Assembly: GCA_016169945.1 (NCBI GenBank)
Contig: JADLSH010000382.1
Location: forward strand, 2,604,001-2,668,000
Length of the DNA stretch: 64,000 bases
Source of the DNA: Trachythela sp. YZ-2020
Lineage: Eukaryota > Cnidaria > Anthozoa > Malacalcyonacea > Clavulariidae
Direction: 5' to 3'
Below, piece by piece: positions 1-11,037 of the stretch; position 1 is the first letter of the stretch; each line of letters begins with the position of its first letter. Position numbers and translations under genes: made by a program. The notes under the pieces are model-generated. The model was not told the DNA's origin. It saw only the letters and a list, made by a program, of their open reading frames with translations, and ran no database searches.

Positions 1-82
1 TGGTGTCTATTAAATTCCTTCATGCCTTACCAGGAAAACCTATTTTTATTTTGGCTCAGATATAGTAAACAAAAGTACTTAC

Positions 83-283
83 TAGTAAGGAGAATGTTAG
101 AACCAGTTCTGCATTGAATATGTTTAGCACCATCACTCCAAAAACTGTTCTTTTCCTTATATCCTGGCCACTCAGAAACAGAAGTTGTACATTGTCCATA
201 TTTAGGATCGGTTTTGGCAATTGAAATAAACTCAATAAATGCCTTATCCTCATTAAATGTCCATTTATTATGTTTCACAGGGG
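83..283 (-). CDS. Unrecognised exon, extracellular type, with splice donor
   Basis: A minus-strand reading frame is open through this block and ends at a good splice donor (GTAAGT, reading leftwards from position 82). The upstream border is uncertain; a possible acceptor lies near 295. The translation has two well-spaced cysteines and aromatic residues, as in a disulfide-linked extracellular module. I do not recognise the family. It lies 3' of two EGF exons on the same strand and may be the next module of that gene, with the rest of the gene left of the window. Confidence 0.4.
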
Positions 284-481
284 ACTTTGTCATTGTATGA
301 CTAGGTTTGTAAATCTTTCTACTGAGGAACTATACAAAAAACAATGATCATACTTCAGTACACAATAAGCCTTACATATATTTGGTGAAATAACAGATGG
401 GTTATTTATCAATAAATATAAACATCACAGATTCACAGTAAAACATACATAAAGCATTACCTTGGGTGATGTTCCAGGACT

Positions 482-661
482 TTAGAACAAAGCTCGACTG
501 GATGTTGCATTACGAGAAAGCCTTCTGGTCTTCCTATCTGGCTGGCCTGGCGTGTTACCACCCGAAACATATACACGCTTAGCAGTATTCTCATCAGCAA
601 CATCACGAGATTCCATTTCATAGCAAATACACACGTATCCTATTATTAATATAAACAACAT
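482..661 (-). CDS. Possible terminal exon: hydrophobic segment plus basic tail
   Basis: A 59-codon minus-strand frame starts at an ATG at 659-661 and ends at TAA. Residues 1-13 are strongly hydrophobic and could be a membrane segment. The rest is polar, rich in Arg, Ser, Thr and Asn. The frame is open for a few codons upstream of the ATG and a weak acceptor (AATAATAG) falls inside it, so it could be the last exon of a membrane protein. Its position between the EGF exons and the exon at 83-283 makes membership in that gene unclear. It may also be chance. Confidence 0.25.
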   Translation of the reverse strand: MLFILIIGYVCICYEMESRDVADENTAKRVYVSGGNTPGQPDRKTRRLSRNATSSRALF

Positions 662-1393
662 AAACTTTACAGCAACTGTAAATATCAGTCTTAAACGAGC
701 TATTGTCTATTACTTATTCATCAATATAATGGAAAATAGATAAGAAAAATTGATAAAGGGTATGATTTCATGTTCTTATATATCAAAACTGAAAATAATA
801 TGATTGCAGGCGATTGCATGATGAATTGAATATCATTGTGTTTTCGCGCCATTTCGCGCGGAAACCGGGATGTCGCGTATTTACGCATAGTTTGAATCTG
901 GTTTGAATAAATCAAGCACCAAATACCCCATTTTGAAAAGCCATGAACTTCTCGGTTTGAGGGGTCGTTTTTGATTTCTTGGTATCATTTGAAAGAATAA
1001 CTTCTCTTCTATGTACTGGTACGATTTTTTTCGACTTTTTCTATTTAAAACTATAAACGACCCCATCATATTTTAAAGCTAATTTCCGGCCGTGTGCAGT
1101 GACCCGAAAAATAGGTCAAAACATATGCAAATTATTCGCCCTAAAAGTATCAAATAACCCAAATAAAATATTTATATAGTAAATTTCAATACCCAAGAAC
1201 ATATTGTTAATAAATACCTTTAAAACTTTCGTGATTTTCAGCGAGAAAAAATTCGATGAAAACTCTCAATTATTTCGTCGACCGCACGCGAAATTCACAA
1301 ATGAGAAAAAAACTCGCCGCAATGCATCACGGTATACTGACGATTCCTCCTCTGCTATACAACCGTCGTATTGTATATGTTCAAAACATTTAC

Positions 1394-1513
1394 CTTCACA
1401 AAAGAAACCATCTCCACTATAGTTTGCTTTGCAAGTACAGTAGTATGATCCATCCACGTTTGTACAAGTGGCATTTACATGGCACGGAGCCTCTGTTTCA
1501 CATTCGTTGATAT
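1394..1513 (-). CDS. Calcium-binding EGF-like exon (left gene)
   Basis: The 120-bp exon is bounded by a TATAG acceptor and a GTAAATG donor on the minus strand and is phase 1 at both ends. The translation starts with the calcium-binding signature DINEC and has six cysteines in EGF order, an Asn-x-Thr hydroxylation/aromatic stretch (GSYYCTC) and a closing GDGFFC. Such modules are extracellular and mediate protein contacts in fibrillin-, Notch- or adhesion-type proteins. With the exon at 2211-2327 it forms a tandem EGF array read right to left. It is too far from, and downstream of, the receptor exons at 58-60 kb to belong to that gene. Confidence 0.85.
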
Positions 1514-2210
1514 CTATATTAGACATAATTACATACCAAATCATTAAAAATTCACGACGAAACTCAAAAGAGATTAATGTTTCATATTAAATGTCTGTGA
1601 GTCTGAAACAGATTTTGTCTTGAATACCATTACCATTTCGTTCGACTTTCTTAACTAAAACACCTTATACTTTTTAATAGGTGACAAATATAAACATTCA
1701 TAAAGCTGTGTTTAATAGGAACAGTAAGATATTGGCGTCCATTCTGTATGGAATGTATAACCACTCGCCTTCGACCCGTGTTTGTAAATCTCATACAGAT
1801 CTACCGCCCTGCTTGTTTTATATATTACTTGTGAAATTCATACGTAATAAGACTAAAATCAATCATGGCAAGGTTTTAGGTCACGTGTAAATCTCAATAA
1901 AGTTCAATAAACTTATGATTACTAATCAAGGGAATGCGAGATCCGTAACAAAAGTTAAGAATACTAATTATTACGTAGGACTATCTATTGCATTGTTCCA
2001 GTAAAGCGTGCTACTTTCGTCAACTCTATTATTCATTTCAGTAAGTTTGCCATTGTAAATGCTCATACCGATCGACCGCGAGACAATGAGAGAATGTATA
2101 TTTATTATCAAATATAAATGTCAATACTAATAACGTATACTCGTATTTTTGCATACTATTTTTTGCAATTGTTCATACGTGACGTTAGATGGAAGTTTTC
2201 AACGGTGTAC
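1514..2210 (-). other. Intron between two EGF exons
   Basis: This 697-bp stretch separates two symmetric phase-1 EGF exons and has the donor of the upstream exon and the acceptor of the downstream exon at its borders. I see no coding or RNA feature inside. Confidence 0.6.
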
Positions 2211-2327
2211 CTGTGCAGCTGGTGCCGTTGCCTTCATAGCCCACGTTGCAAGTGCATGTATACGAACCATCGCTATTGGTACAATTTGCTTTGACATCGC
2301 AAGGATCAGCTTGGCACTCATCGATAT
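2211..2327 (-). CDS. Calcium-binding EGF-like exon (left gene)
   Basis: A 117-bp exon with acceptor CCTAG and donor GTACACC on the minus strand, phase 1 at both ends. It begins DIDEC and carries six cysteines with GSYTCTC and GYEGNGTSC, the classical cbEGF pattern. It precedes the EGF exon at 1394-1513 in transcription order. Upstream exons of this gene should lie to the right, but the next 8 kb is transposon DNA, so the remaining exons are either further away or lost. Confidence 0.85.
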
Positions 2328-2602
2328 CTAGGATTTGATAAGGCAGTGATATCTTCATTAATGAGTAATAGAATGTACTCTTATCGGTGCCTTAAGTAAC
2401 AAATTCTATTATAGAATATATGTACAAGACTTCTCGTTGAATGTCCTTTGCACTGTATAGATAAAAATATATATTTTGGTTACATGAGATGACCCCTGAA
2501 GCCTTATTACGGATTATGAAGCTAATATTATACGTCATATTACCGCCAATATTCATGATTGTCATCATTCAACATGTTTCCGACATTGAAGTTATTTTGG
2601 GC

Positions 2603-3171
2603 TAGAGTGGATCGATATCGTAAATACCGAATACCGATATACCGCCATCAGAATACCGGTAAATACCGGTATATCGGTATTTTTAACGTGTTTTTTTTAA
2701 GCCAAACTGAACTGCTTAACGTCGAGAAAAATCAAGTTTTGACAATATATTAATGTGACACATACTGTTATTAGTGCAAATGTCACAAGATTCGCATTAA
2801 AAATTTGAAAAGGTTTTCGCTGCTTCGCAAACGCTAGTACTTCCACTTTCCAAAATCGAAGGTTCCTTTTTTACCGAAATTTCCTTCAAAAATTTCGCCA
2901 TTTATATATTTCCGATTAAGGCGATTTAATAAACAAGACGTCTTGGTATTGCTAAACCAAAGCTGCTAGAACTGTAAGAACAAAATCGTCCATCTGGTTT
3001 CTAAACGTGATTGTAAGCAAATTTGACTTGAAATAGCGTTTCAATCCGGTATTACGCAGCGAAATACCGAAATGTCGGTATATCGGTATTTTTGAATTGT
3101 CAATATCGCCAATACCGGTATCTAAACAAATACCGGTATACCGGATATATCCGGTATATCGATCCACTCTA
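2603..3171. mobile_element. hAT-type MITE, 569 bp, 8-bp target duplication
   Basis: The ends are inverted repeats (TAGAGTGGATCGAT at the left, its complement at the right). The element is flanked by a perfect 8-bp duplication TTTTGGGC at 2595-2602 and 3172-3179. The matching place in the opposite arm of the host element, near 10665, has a single TTTCGGAC-like site without insertion. The body is full of CCGGTATA-like short palindromes. There is no coding capacity. The 8-bp duplication suggests the hAT superfamily. Confidence 0.85.
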
Positions 3172-3594
3172 TTTTGGGCATTGAAGTTGTTTATTATTCA
3201 ACATATTTTCGACATTGAAGTTAAATCGGACATTGAACATGTATATTATTCAACACATTTTCGACATTGAAGTTAAATCGGACATTGAACATACCGATTA
3301 TTCAGCACTCGTCAGAAGTTGAATGTTCGAAGTATGTTGAAAATTAATCAACACATGAATATGAGAAGTTGAATATTGGCGGCGATAGATCATAGCGTGA
3401 AATGTCCGCCAATAGAGAGCTTAAGCAAGCGACGTTTTTGTCAACACGGACGTCACGTCAGCCCTGAAAAGACTGGATCGAGTACGACGTTTTTGTTGCA
3501 AATGTGTACATTACGTAAATAAACAAAAACCTCGACAAAAACGTACACAAATGCCCACGCAAGCAATGTACAAGCTTTTCGTTGTTAAAACTTT

Positions 3595-4809
3595 TTTATC
3601 GAAAGGAATTCGTTTAAACAAGCTCGAGCGTTGTTGCTACTTAGTTTCTACAACAAACAAATCACGGCCGAACAGCTTCTTGTCCTGCTGGAAGAAAACA
3701 CTTCGCGAAATCCAGAGGTCGACTACAAGCAATATGAGAGGTTTGATCTCGCAGCGATACCTGAACCGGAATGTCGATCAAATTTCAGATTTGACAAGGA
3801 CGACATTCCCGTGTTGGCAGATGCTCTGGGTTTACCTGATCATTTCAAATGTTACCAAAGAACGACAGCAAGGAAACTCGAAGGGCTGTGCATACTTTTA
3901 CGGCGGCTGGCGTTTCCCTGTCGGTACGCTGATATGATTGCCATGTTTGGTCGGCCAGTCGCGGAATTGCGCATGATAACAAACGAGATTATAGATTTTA
4001 TCTACGATCATCAGGCACACCGAATTACTGAATGGAATGAACGACTTTTAAGCCCGGAAAATCTGCAAATTTACGCCGACAAAATCCATGCGAAAGGCGC
4101 AGCTCTGATGAATTGTTTCGGGTTTGTCGACGGTACAGTTCGACTTATTTGTAGACCAAAAATGCACCAGCGTTCGGTATATAATGGCCACAAACGGATC
4201 CATTCCCTTAAGTTTCAGTCAGTTACAATACCTAATGGAATAATTGCTAATATGTTTGGTCAAATTGGTATGTATATCATTATTTTACACCCAAGTATTG
4301 CATGTGTTTACATATTATACAGCAAGAGTGTGGAAGCATTTCTAGATTTCTACTAGGAGAGAATCCTATGTAATATATATTCTAATTTTTAACAGAGGGC
4401 AAAAGACACGATGCTGGAATGCTGGCTGACTCAAACCTATTGAACAACTTAGAACACCATGCCTACTCACCTGATGGAGAACCAATGTGTATCTATGGAG
4501 ACCCCGCCTACCCTCTACGGGTCCACTTACAGGCACCATTCAGGGATGCATTGATGACCCCGGCCATGCAAGAGTTCAACAGGTCAATGAGCTCTGTTCG
4601 TGTATCAGTTGAATCGGCATTTGGTGAGGTTGCAAGATCATTCGGGTGTCTTGACTTTAAAAGTAATTATAATGCTTGGTCTCAGCAGTGTTGGGAAGAT
4701 GTATTTGGTTTCTGCTGTTATTCAAAATGCCCTATCATGTATTTATGGCAACCAAACCTCAAAATTGTTTTGCTTAGACACTCCAACAATTGAAGAATAC
4801 TTTTCTTAA
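3595..4809 (+). pseudogene. Harbinger DDE transposase (broken)
   Basis: Exon 1 runs to 4267, the intron is 4268-4395 (GTATGT...TTTAACAG), and exon 2 is 4396-4809. The frame carries the Harbinger nuclease motifs: the first catalytic Asp in GFVDGTVR (about 4125), the conserved NGHKR and KFQSV, then after the intron EGKRHDAGML, the second Asp in GDPAYPL (about 4497) and the Glu in ESAFGE (about 4612). The N-terminal part has the long helical region usual for animal Harbingers. There is no in-frame ATG after the upstream stop, and a 1-nt frame change near 4665 separates the nuclease core from the conserved C-terminus that ends at 4809. Role in an intact element: cut and paste of the transposon in the nucleus. 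Confidence 0.88.
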
Positions 4810-4912
4810 TTCTAAATACGCATATAATGAGTGAAATTGTTTAAATTATCAACATAAATTAAACTAGGCCCATGCAAACATAACATGTAATGTGAAATAT
4901 AGACTACAGCAT

Positions 4913-7308
4913 AGGCCTGCTCTGGGATCTTAACTCGCCTTAACTCGCCGCGAGATAATGCGAGTTAAGGCGAGTTTAGGCGATTTAAGAAAAAACACAA
5001 CTTTTAGGTAAGGCGTTTTAGGGCGATTTAAGAAAAAATACATGGTAATTAAATATGCAAGTATAGTACTTTAAGCAAAATACAGTTATAACACATAATT
5101 AATAGTGCATAGTAAATGTATTTTGAAAGAGCACCACTCCCCCCCTCACACCCCCAGGGGGTCTGGTTAGACTGTCATGTAAACAAGACCCAGTTGAAAC
5201 TTATTATTAATTAGCTTGTTATTTTGCCGTATTACTAATTTTAAGGTTATACCACCACATTGCTGGAATTAATACAATGAAGAACATAAACCAGTATATA
5301 ATAACATGTATTTTTAAATTGAATTGCATACTAATACCTATTACTAAGTTCAGTCAGGACTGGAACCACAATCAATTGGAAATCTAAAAAATCAGGGTTG
5401 TGGCTGGAATGTAGGAACGAGAAGATTTAGTGCATCCCATGGGGTTGCTATCCTATATTTTGAGAATTTCCAAATGCATGAATGCCTTGTCAATATCTTG
5501 GAAATTCCAAGGGTACAGAATATATTAAAACTGTGACCATGCATCATGCATGTTCCAATGTGGCAATACATTGTATGATTGTAGTTTAATATTCAAACGA
5601 ATTTACATATGTGTTAAACTTACCAAATAAGCTTGAATTTACGTTGCAAATATAGTATTTCATTTCCATGTGTTCATTTAATAAGTAAAACTCAACATTG
5701 ATTGGTATTTATTTTAATTCCCCTCAATATATAAAGTGCAGTATTTATAAAATTCACTAATGTTAAAATTTAGTTTATATAAAGTTTCCCAGACTTGAAT
5801 AATAAATTTCCGCTGGATAGCCTGAGAGAAGGCTCCCTCCCCGCAGTGGCTTAACATGAAGTATTTAACTGAATTAATGAAAATGCCAGGTTTTGTTATC
5901 GACCCAAGAATCATCGTACTTACGCTAAAAATGTTAAACCTCGGTTATTAAAACGATCATGGATCTTTATATAAGACGATATGAACCGGACAATGCTGAC
6001 TATAAAAGTTGACCAGGATCATGCTGTGGTTTATCAATTTATGTAAGTTTGAACACTGTTGATATAAAATATTAAATGTTGTGCACTACAGGCACTGCAA
6101 TTCAGCACTTGTATATAAGGCCGTCGGAATTATTAAAAGTATCAGTTTACCGTCACTTAAAATTTCGAAAGTTGATAAGCCCTCTACCCTGTAATTTATA
6201 GGCCCCGCACTATTTTCAATAAAGGAAAACGAAACAATTTATGAATTGTTCTGGAAGTTCATATCACAATATTGGCATAAATTGATAAAATGTTGAAAAC
6301 AGACTGATTCTTGCCATCCTGACTTTTTTCTGTTTGAATATAAGGGTTCCTATGTCATATTATATACCTATAAGCTTGATAGTATGTAACTTATGCACCA
6401 GTCATGGAAAGCCTCGCACCCCCCTATCCGGGACATGCCGGGAAATAGCGGGATTTATTTGCAGATTAGCCTATCTGTTATGCCTGGGTACTCAGGGCAT
6501 TAGACAGCGTACGTTAGATATGTGTCATGATGGCCAGGGATTATGGGCTGGGAATCAGTGGGAATTCGTCTGTTCGAGATGTATTATTAAGCCTTGTTCA
6601 TCAACATTTACCCTATACTCTATAGACATTGTTTTACTAAAAATAGCTTTTACAGGATAATGTATTATTTGACTTTGTATAAATTGCAAGATACAGCTAA
6701 CAGACAAAATGCAAAATATTTACCTACTTTGGCAAAGTTTTGACAAACTCTGGATTGCATGTTTGGCCTCCAATGATCAAAATTGGGGAAATTTTAGAAT
6801 AGTTTGTTGAATTTTAAAAGCAATTATTATGGTAGCCTTCATTTTTGGTGCCCGGGTAGCGGGGGACTTTAGTCATGTTTAGACTAGTAAGAAGGCCATG
6901 TATAGGTTGGGGATTAGAATGATTTAGGACACAAACTTTATCTAATGTCCGCTGTTCCCTCGGTAGGGGGGTGCGTGGCTTTCCAATTACTAGTGCATTA
7001 CTGTGTTTTCGGCTTTTATCAATAAGCATGTAACTTCCCTTGTTTCGGATAAGCCCCCTCTCACCAGCAAGCCCCCTCGGATAAGCGCCCTCCTAATCTT
7101 ATCTGAAATAAACAACCAGAACCCCCCTCTCCTGGGGAAAGGGTGTTTACACTGTATATATTACTATTTTCAGCATTTTAATTTGGTTGGCGAGTTTAGG
7201 CGATTTAGTGCGAGTTTAAGCGATTTAAGAGAATTGTCGCCAATTTTTATCCGCGATTTAAGGCGAGTTAGGGCGATTTAAGGCGAGTTAAGATCCCAGA
7301 GCAGGCCT
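4913..7308. mobile_element. A-family element copy A1 (intact empty form), 6-bp target duplication
   Basis: This 2,396-bp element begins AGGCCTGCTCTGGG and ends with its complement, with more than 25 bp of perfect inverted repeat followed by subterminal repeats of GGCGAGTTAAGGCGATTTAAG type. It is flanked by CAGCAT at 4907-4912 and 7309-7314. No transposase-like protein is visible inside; the short frames, such as those near 6.8-7.3 kb, are duplicated in copy A2 only because the DNA is duplicated. It is non-autonomous. A 6-bp duplication fits few known superfamilies, so I leave the class open. Confidence 0.85.
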
Positions 7309-7718
7309 CAGCATGGTCACAACATTAACTTGACATTTCAAAATGTGTTAGCTCTTTAAATTATGATAACGTGAGAATTTTGTACAAAAGAGTAGACATG
7401 AGCAGTTGTGACCATGCGAATGAAAGCTGTAGGCAGTAACTGAATGTTGTATGTAATAAACCTCTGAATATAAGCGTGCGGGCCCGCATGTTCATGGCCA
7501 TATATAACATGGCAATTTTGCATGTTTTTGACACTAGACGAATGAGTGTTACATGTTGTCTTTCTCTGATTCTGAATGCAAAATGTTACTTTTCACATTG
7601 TCTTAAAAATACATGCAAGCAAGATATAAATACGAAGTCCCACTAGCCACACCCTCAATGTATAAGCCCAGGGCTTATATTCAGAGGTTCATAGTATTGC
7701 ATTGGGCAAATTAGAATG

Positions 7719-8549
7719 TTATGACCTTTTTTCAAGAATTGACATTATTAAATTGTTTTTCTGCATAAACATCATTTGAAATTGGGCCATTTGCTGCTGC
7801 TGTTGTGCCATCTGTTGTGCCATCATCTCTTTGAAATCATTGTGCTTCTGTTGCTCACCCATCTGTTTCTCCTTTTCCAATTCTAATTCCTTCTCCCTTA
7901 TCTTCAATTCATCCTCTGACTGCTCCCTTAAAAATTGCAATGTATCCGAGCCTGATCTTCTTCGCTTTCTCTTCTTCTCTTCAATTTCTCCCTCATCAAT
8001 CTTTCTTTGCTTTGTCTGTCCAGACCTTTCCATTGCCTTCTTTCGCATATCCACAGCATTTTTTTTATCTTCATCAAGTTTCTTTTTCTGTGCTTCACCT
8101 GAACAATAAATTTCCCATTATAGTTTGAATTTTTTTTAATATATAAATAAATTGACACGGTGTCTCAAAACACCATTTAATACATATATACAATTGTACA
8201 GTGTGAATATTTTCTTACTTTGTGTTGCCCTCAACTCCTCACTGCCATCCTCTTTATCCAAAGTCTCCTCGATTAAAACATCCAACTCTGTTACTTCAGG
8301 TGCTGTCCTCGAGGCCTTCTTCTCATAGGTGACCCTCTTCTTGTGCTTTTCGCACAAGAGAGTGGACCGATCTTGCACAGAACGCTTTGACAAGGTTTTC
8401 TTGAAGCTAGGATCTTCCAGCTTCTTCAGGTTATCTGCTATGTTTTGCCAAAGTTGTCCTCGCTGGACTGTCTTCTTCTTAGCTTAATATGGATTAACTA
8501 CTAAAATTTCTCTAAATAGCATGGTGTCGTGCCGTTTGGTCCATTCCAT
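7719..8549 (-). pseudogene. Harbinger Myb/SANT-like DNA-binding protein (broken)
   Basis: Exon 1 is about 8219-8549 and begins with the trihelix-like WTKRHD segment, followed by GQLWQNIADNL and RSVQDRSTLL, the usual three-tryptophan-type fold of the Harbinger accessory protein. The intron is 8099-8218 (GTAAGA...TTGTTCAG). Exon 2 (7719-8098) is a charged coiled coil with a basic KKRKRRR nuclear signal and a Gln-rich tail. An in-frame TAA near 8483 interrupts exon 1. In intact elements this partner binds the ends and brings the nuclease to the nucleus. It is transcribed towards the transposase. Confidence 0.8.
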
Positions 8550-9290
8550 GGGAGAGTTGCTAAAGCAAAACGACCAAAAAAGCAGAGTAAACAAACAAAA
8601 AATGAACTTTATACTTACCTTTTCTTCTTCCCATGCCAGTTGTTTTTTAATAAATTCAATGAAACAAAGGATGCTCAAAGGAAAATAAACACGTTTACTG
8701 CTTTTCATGTAGGATTTAGGTCACTTTTATATTATTACAACTGAATGAATTTACACATAGGAAAATTAGAGTAGAATAGCTCCAAACGATTACAAGATAC
8801 TTAAAGCATTTATACCGCCAAACAAAATTCCCGCCAAAGCATTTGACCTTGCACTTAAATTTGTTTTTGAACTTGAACTTCCGTTTCAAGGGTTTTCCCT
8901 CAGATGCATTATTATTCAGCTAAATTGTAGCAAATAGTATAGTTTTTATAACAAATATAATGTTTATTTGATTTTTAGGTAAAAATTATCAATAAAAAAC
9001 AATGTTTACCTTTAAGGTTTTTGATAAAGAATCACCGCCGTCAAACTTGTTCACTTGCCGTCTGTAACCTCGCACCACGGACTGTCACGCCATCAACAAC
9101 GGCAGATTTACTTCCGGTCGACGTCCGTGAATAAAAAACTTCGCTTGCTTAAACTCTCTAATATTAATTAACATAATTCCCATCACCCCCCGGTACAGAC
9201 ACAAGGACAAGTATCAGATTCGCCGTGTTTAATAGTTTCAAACCAAGATATAGTGCGAGTCCGTTTCTGGCGTACGAAATAGGGAATTGT

Positions 9291-10311
9291 TTATAAAGTA
9301 ACAGTAACATGAGCTTTTATAGAATTTATGAAGTCTAAAACTAAATATAAGAACGACACGAGCAAGACTAAGTAGTATAACTTCAGTCGCCGTGATACGA
9401 CCTATAATTTAATGAGAGAGTGAACAATACATACACAAAAGGAAAAGACCGCCACGGCACCACCGACGCTGAAACCTCAATAAATCCCAACAGTATATGT
9501 ATAGAGCATCGTCGAGAAACTGAATCGCTTCAATTATGAGTGCAATATCTCTAGCGCTAGGGAGACTGTGAGAGGCTTCCAAACTGAACACTCTTGTGAA
9601 ATTGTGACACGTACATTGAAGGGATTTTATAAAGTATCATACAGGAATAAGACTTAATGGTAAACCACAATTCGTGGGTAAAGCTTAGCAGCGAATACCC
9701 AGTGACATGATATTGTCTCGTAATATACAAAGTGACTGTCAGTGTTTGTCCATTGTTTATCATATTCATAGTGGTATGATTAATGGTAACTGGGGTTGTA
9801 ATCCTAACCGTGTGCAAACCCACTTCTTGAAAGTTTGAAACTGCATTTTCTAACTCGGATAAGCACTCTCAAACAAACTTATCCCAACCCGAAAGCGAAA
9901 CGCAATTCAAACTATTAAAAGTATATAGCCCTCATGGAAAAGTCCGCTCACGTTGTACCTTCATTCAAATCATTATCGCTATAGCCCAATTTAAATTTAT
10001 TGGCCATGCAAGATGCTCCTAGAAACCTCGATAATGCGGTAACAAAAGATAACTCCTAAGTCTTTCAATGACAATGGTAATGACTTAAGTCGCCATAATT
10101 ATACAATATTTAATTAATTGCAAAAATACACGTATTATGAGGAGTCTAATTTCAAAATAAGCTTTATAGTTTCCATTTTGGTCATCCTCACCACTAATTG
10201 TAATTCAAGTTTTTTATTTCAAATTTACGGTACCGTGGACTAAAGCTACGTCTTGGTACTGTCGTTTTCTATTTTTAATAGGTACGCATGCATGCAGTAA
10301 ATAGCGCGTGA
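9291..10311. other. Spacer of the long-inverted-repeat element
   Basis: About 1 kb between the two arms. A minus-strand frame at 9557-9823 looks like a beta-rich extracellular segment but I cannot assign it. The tandem duplication of the region begins inside this spacer at 9892. Confidence 0.4.
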
Positions 10312-10735
10312 GAAATCTATTTATTTCGTGCGCCAGAAACGGACTCGCACTATACCTTGGTTTGTTCACTGTTTGGCGAATCTGATAATTTTCCTTGTGT
10401 CTGTACCGGGAGGTGATGGGAATTATGTTAATTAATATTGGTGGACATCTCACGCTATGATCCATCGCGCCAATATTCAACTTCTCATATTCATGTCCTG
10501 GTTAATTTTCAACATATTTCGATCATTCAACTTCTGATGAGTGCTGAATAATCGGTATGTTCAATGTTCGATTTAACTTCAATGTCGAAAATGTGTTGGA
10601 TAATATACATGTTCAATGTCCGATATAACTTCAATGTCGAAAATATGTTGAATAATAAACAACTTCAATGTCCGAAATAACTTCAATGTCGGAAACATGT
10701 TGAACGATGACAATCATGAATATTGGCGGTAATAT

Positions 10736-11037
10736 GGCGCCATACTCAATATGGCGGTAATATGACGCCATACACAATGGGCAGATCAATTATATTTTGT
10801 GCCTCCACGGGCTCTACCACAATAGGTAGATCAATGTTTCTTTCGGCCACAATGGGCAGATCTATATTTTGTGCCTCAATGGGCTCTACCACAACAGGTA
10901 GATTGATATTTTTTGCTGCCACCACGGGTAGTTCAATGTTATTATTTTCCACCATCACAGGTAGATCAATGTTATTCTGTGCCACAACGGGCTCTATGAC
11001 TACAGCTATGTCACTATTTGTCACCGTCATAGGTGGG
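10736..11037 (-). pseudogene. Repetitive coding exon, NIDLPVV-type repeats (copy 1, cut at both ends)
   Basis: The minus-strand translation is an imperfect repeat of about 16-18 residues centred on N(I/N)IDLP(V/I)V and VEP(V/I)(E/V)AQ. The DNA repeat 'GGTAGATCAATGTT' is visible directly. In copy 2 this segment directly follows, on the same strand, the domain at 25326-25634. Here the 5' side is cut by A2 and the 3' side ends at the long-inverted-repeat element. The composition suggests a linker or low-complexity tail. Function unknown. Confidence 0.5.

Larger units (their letters stand above)
3414..9159. mobile_element. PIF/Harbinger DNA transposon, two genes, 3-bp target duplication
   Basis: The ends match as inverted repeats over about 45 bp (AGAGAG, then TTAAGCAAGCGA and a shared CACGGACGTC). 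The target triplet AAT is present at 3411-3413 and 9160-9162 and occurs once at the empty site in the other host arm near 10430. The element carries the two proteins typical of Harbinger elements: a DDE nuclease on the plus strand and a Myb/SANT-like DNA-binding protein on the minus strand, in convergent order. Both genes are damaged, and a 2.4-kb A-family element sits between them, so this copy cannot move on its own. Confidence 0.9.
2537..10735. mobile_element. Long-inverted-repeat element, carrying nested insertions
   Basis: The sequence from 2537 inwards is the inverted copy of the sequence from 10735 inwards. The left arm consists of 2537-2602, 3180-3413 and 9163-about 9290; the right arm is about 10312-10735. 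Both arms carry short repeats of the type 'GACATTGAAGTT'. Removing a hAT MITE (2603-3171 plus one target copy) and a Harbinger (3414-9159 plus one target copy) restores colinearity of roughly 420-bp arms. The spacer 9291-10311 shows no recognisable transposase, so this looks like a non-autonomous foldback-type element. I found no clear target duplication at the outer ends. The right end abuts a repetitive coding exon. A second, left-truncated copy lies at 24148-25001. Confidence 0.75.

Noticed and set aside
881..1069. Minus-strand ORF with inverted GGGGTCGTTT ends
   Set aside because: Looks like a fragment of a non-coding repeat. The match of the two ends is short and no target duplication is visible.
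6334..7281. Several frames duplicated exactly at 19.1-20.1 kb
   Set aside because: The identity follows from A1 and A2 being copies of one non-coding element. The translations have no protein-like pattern.
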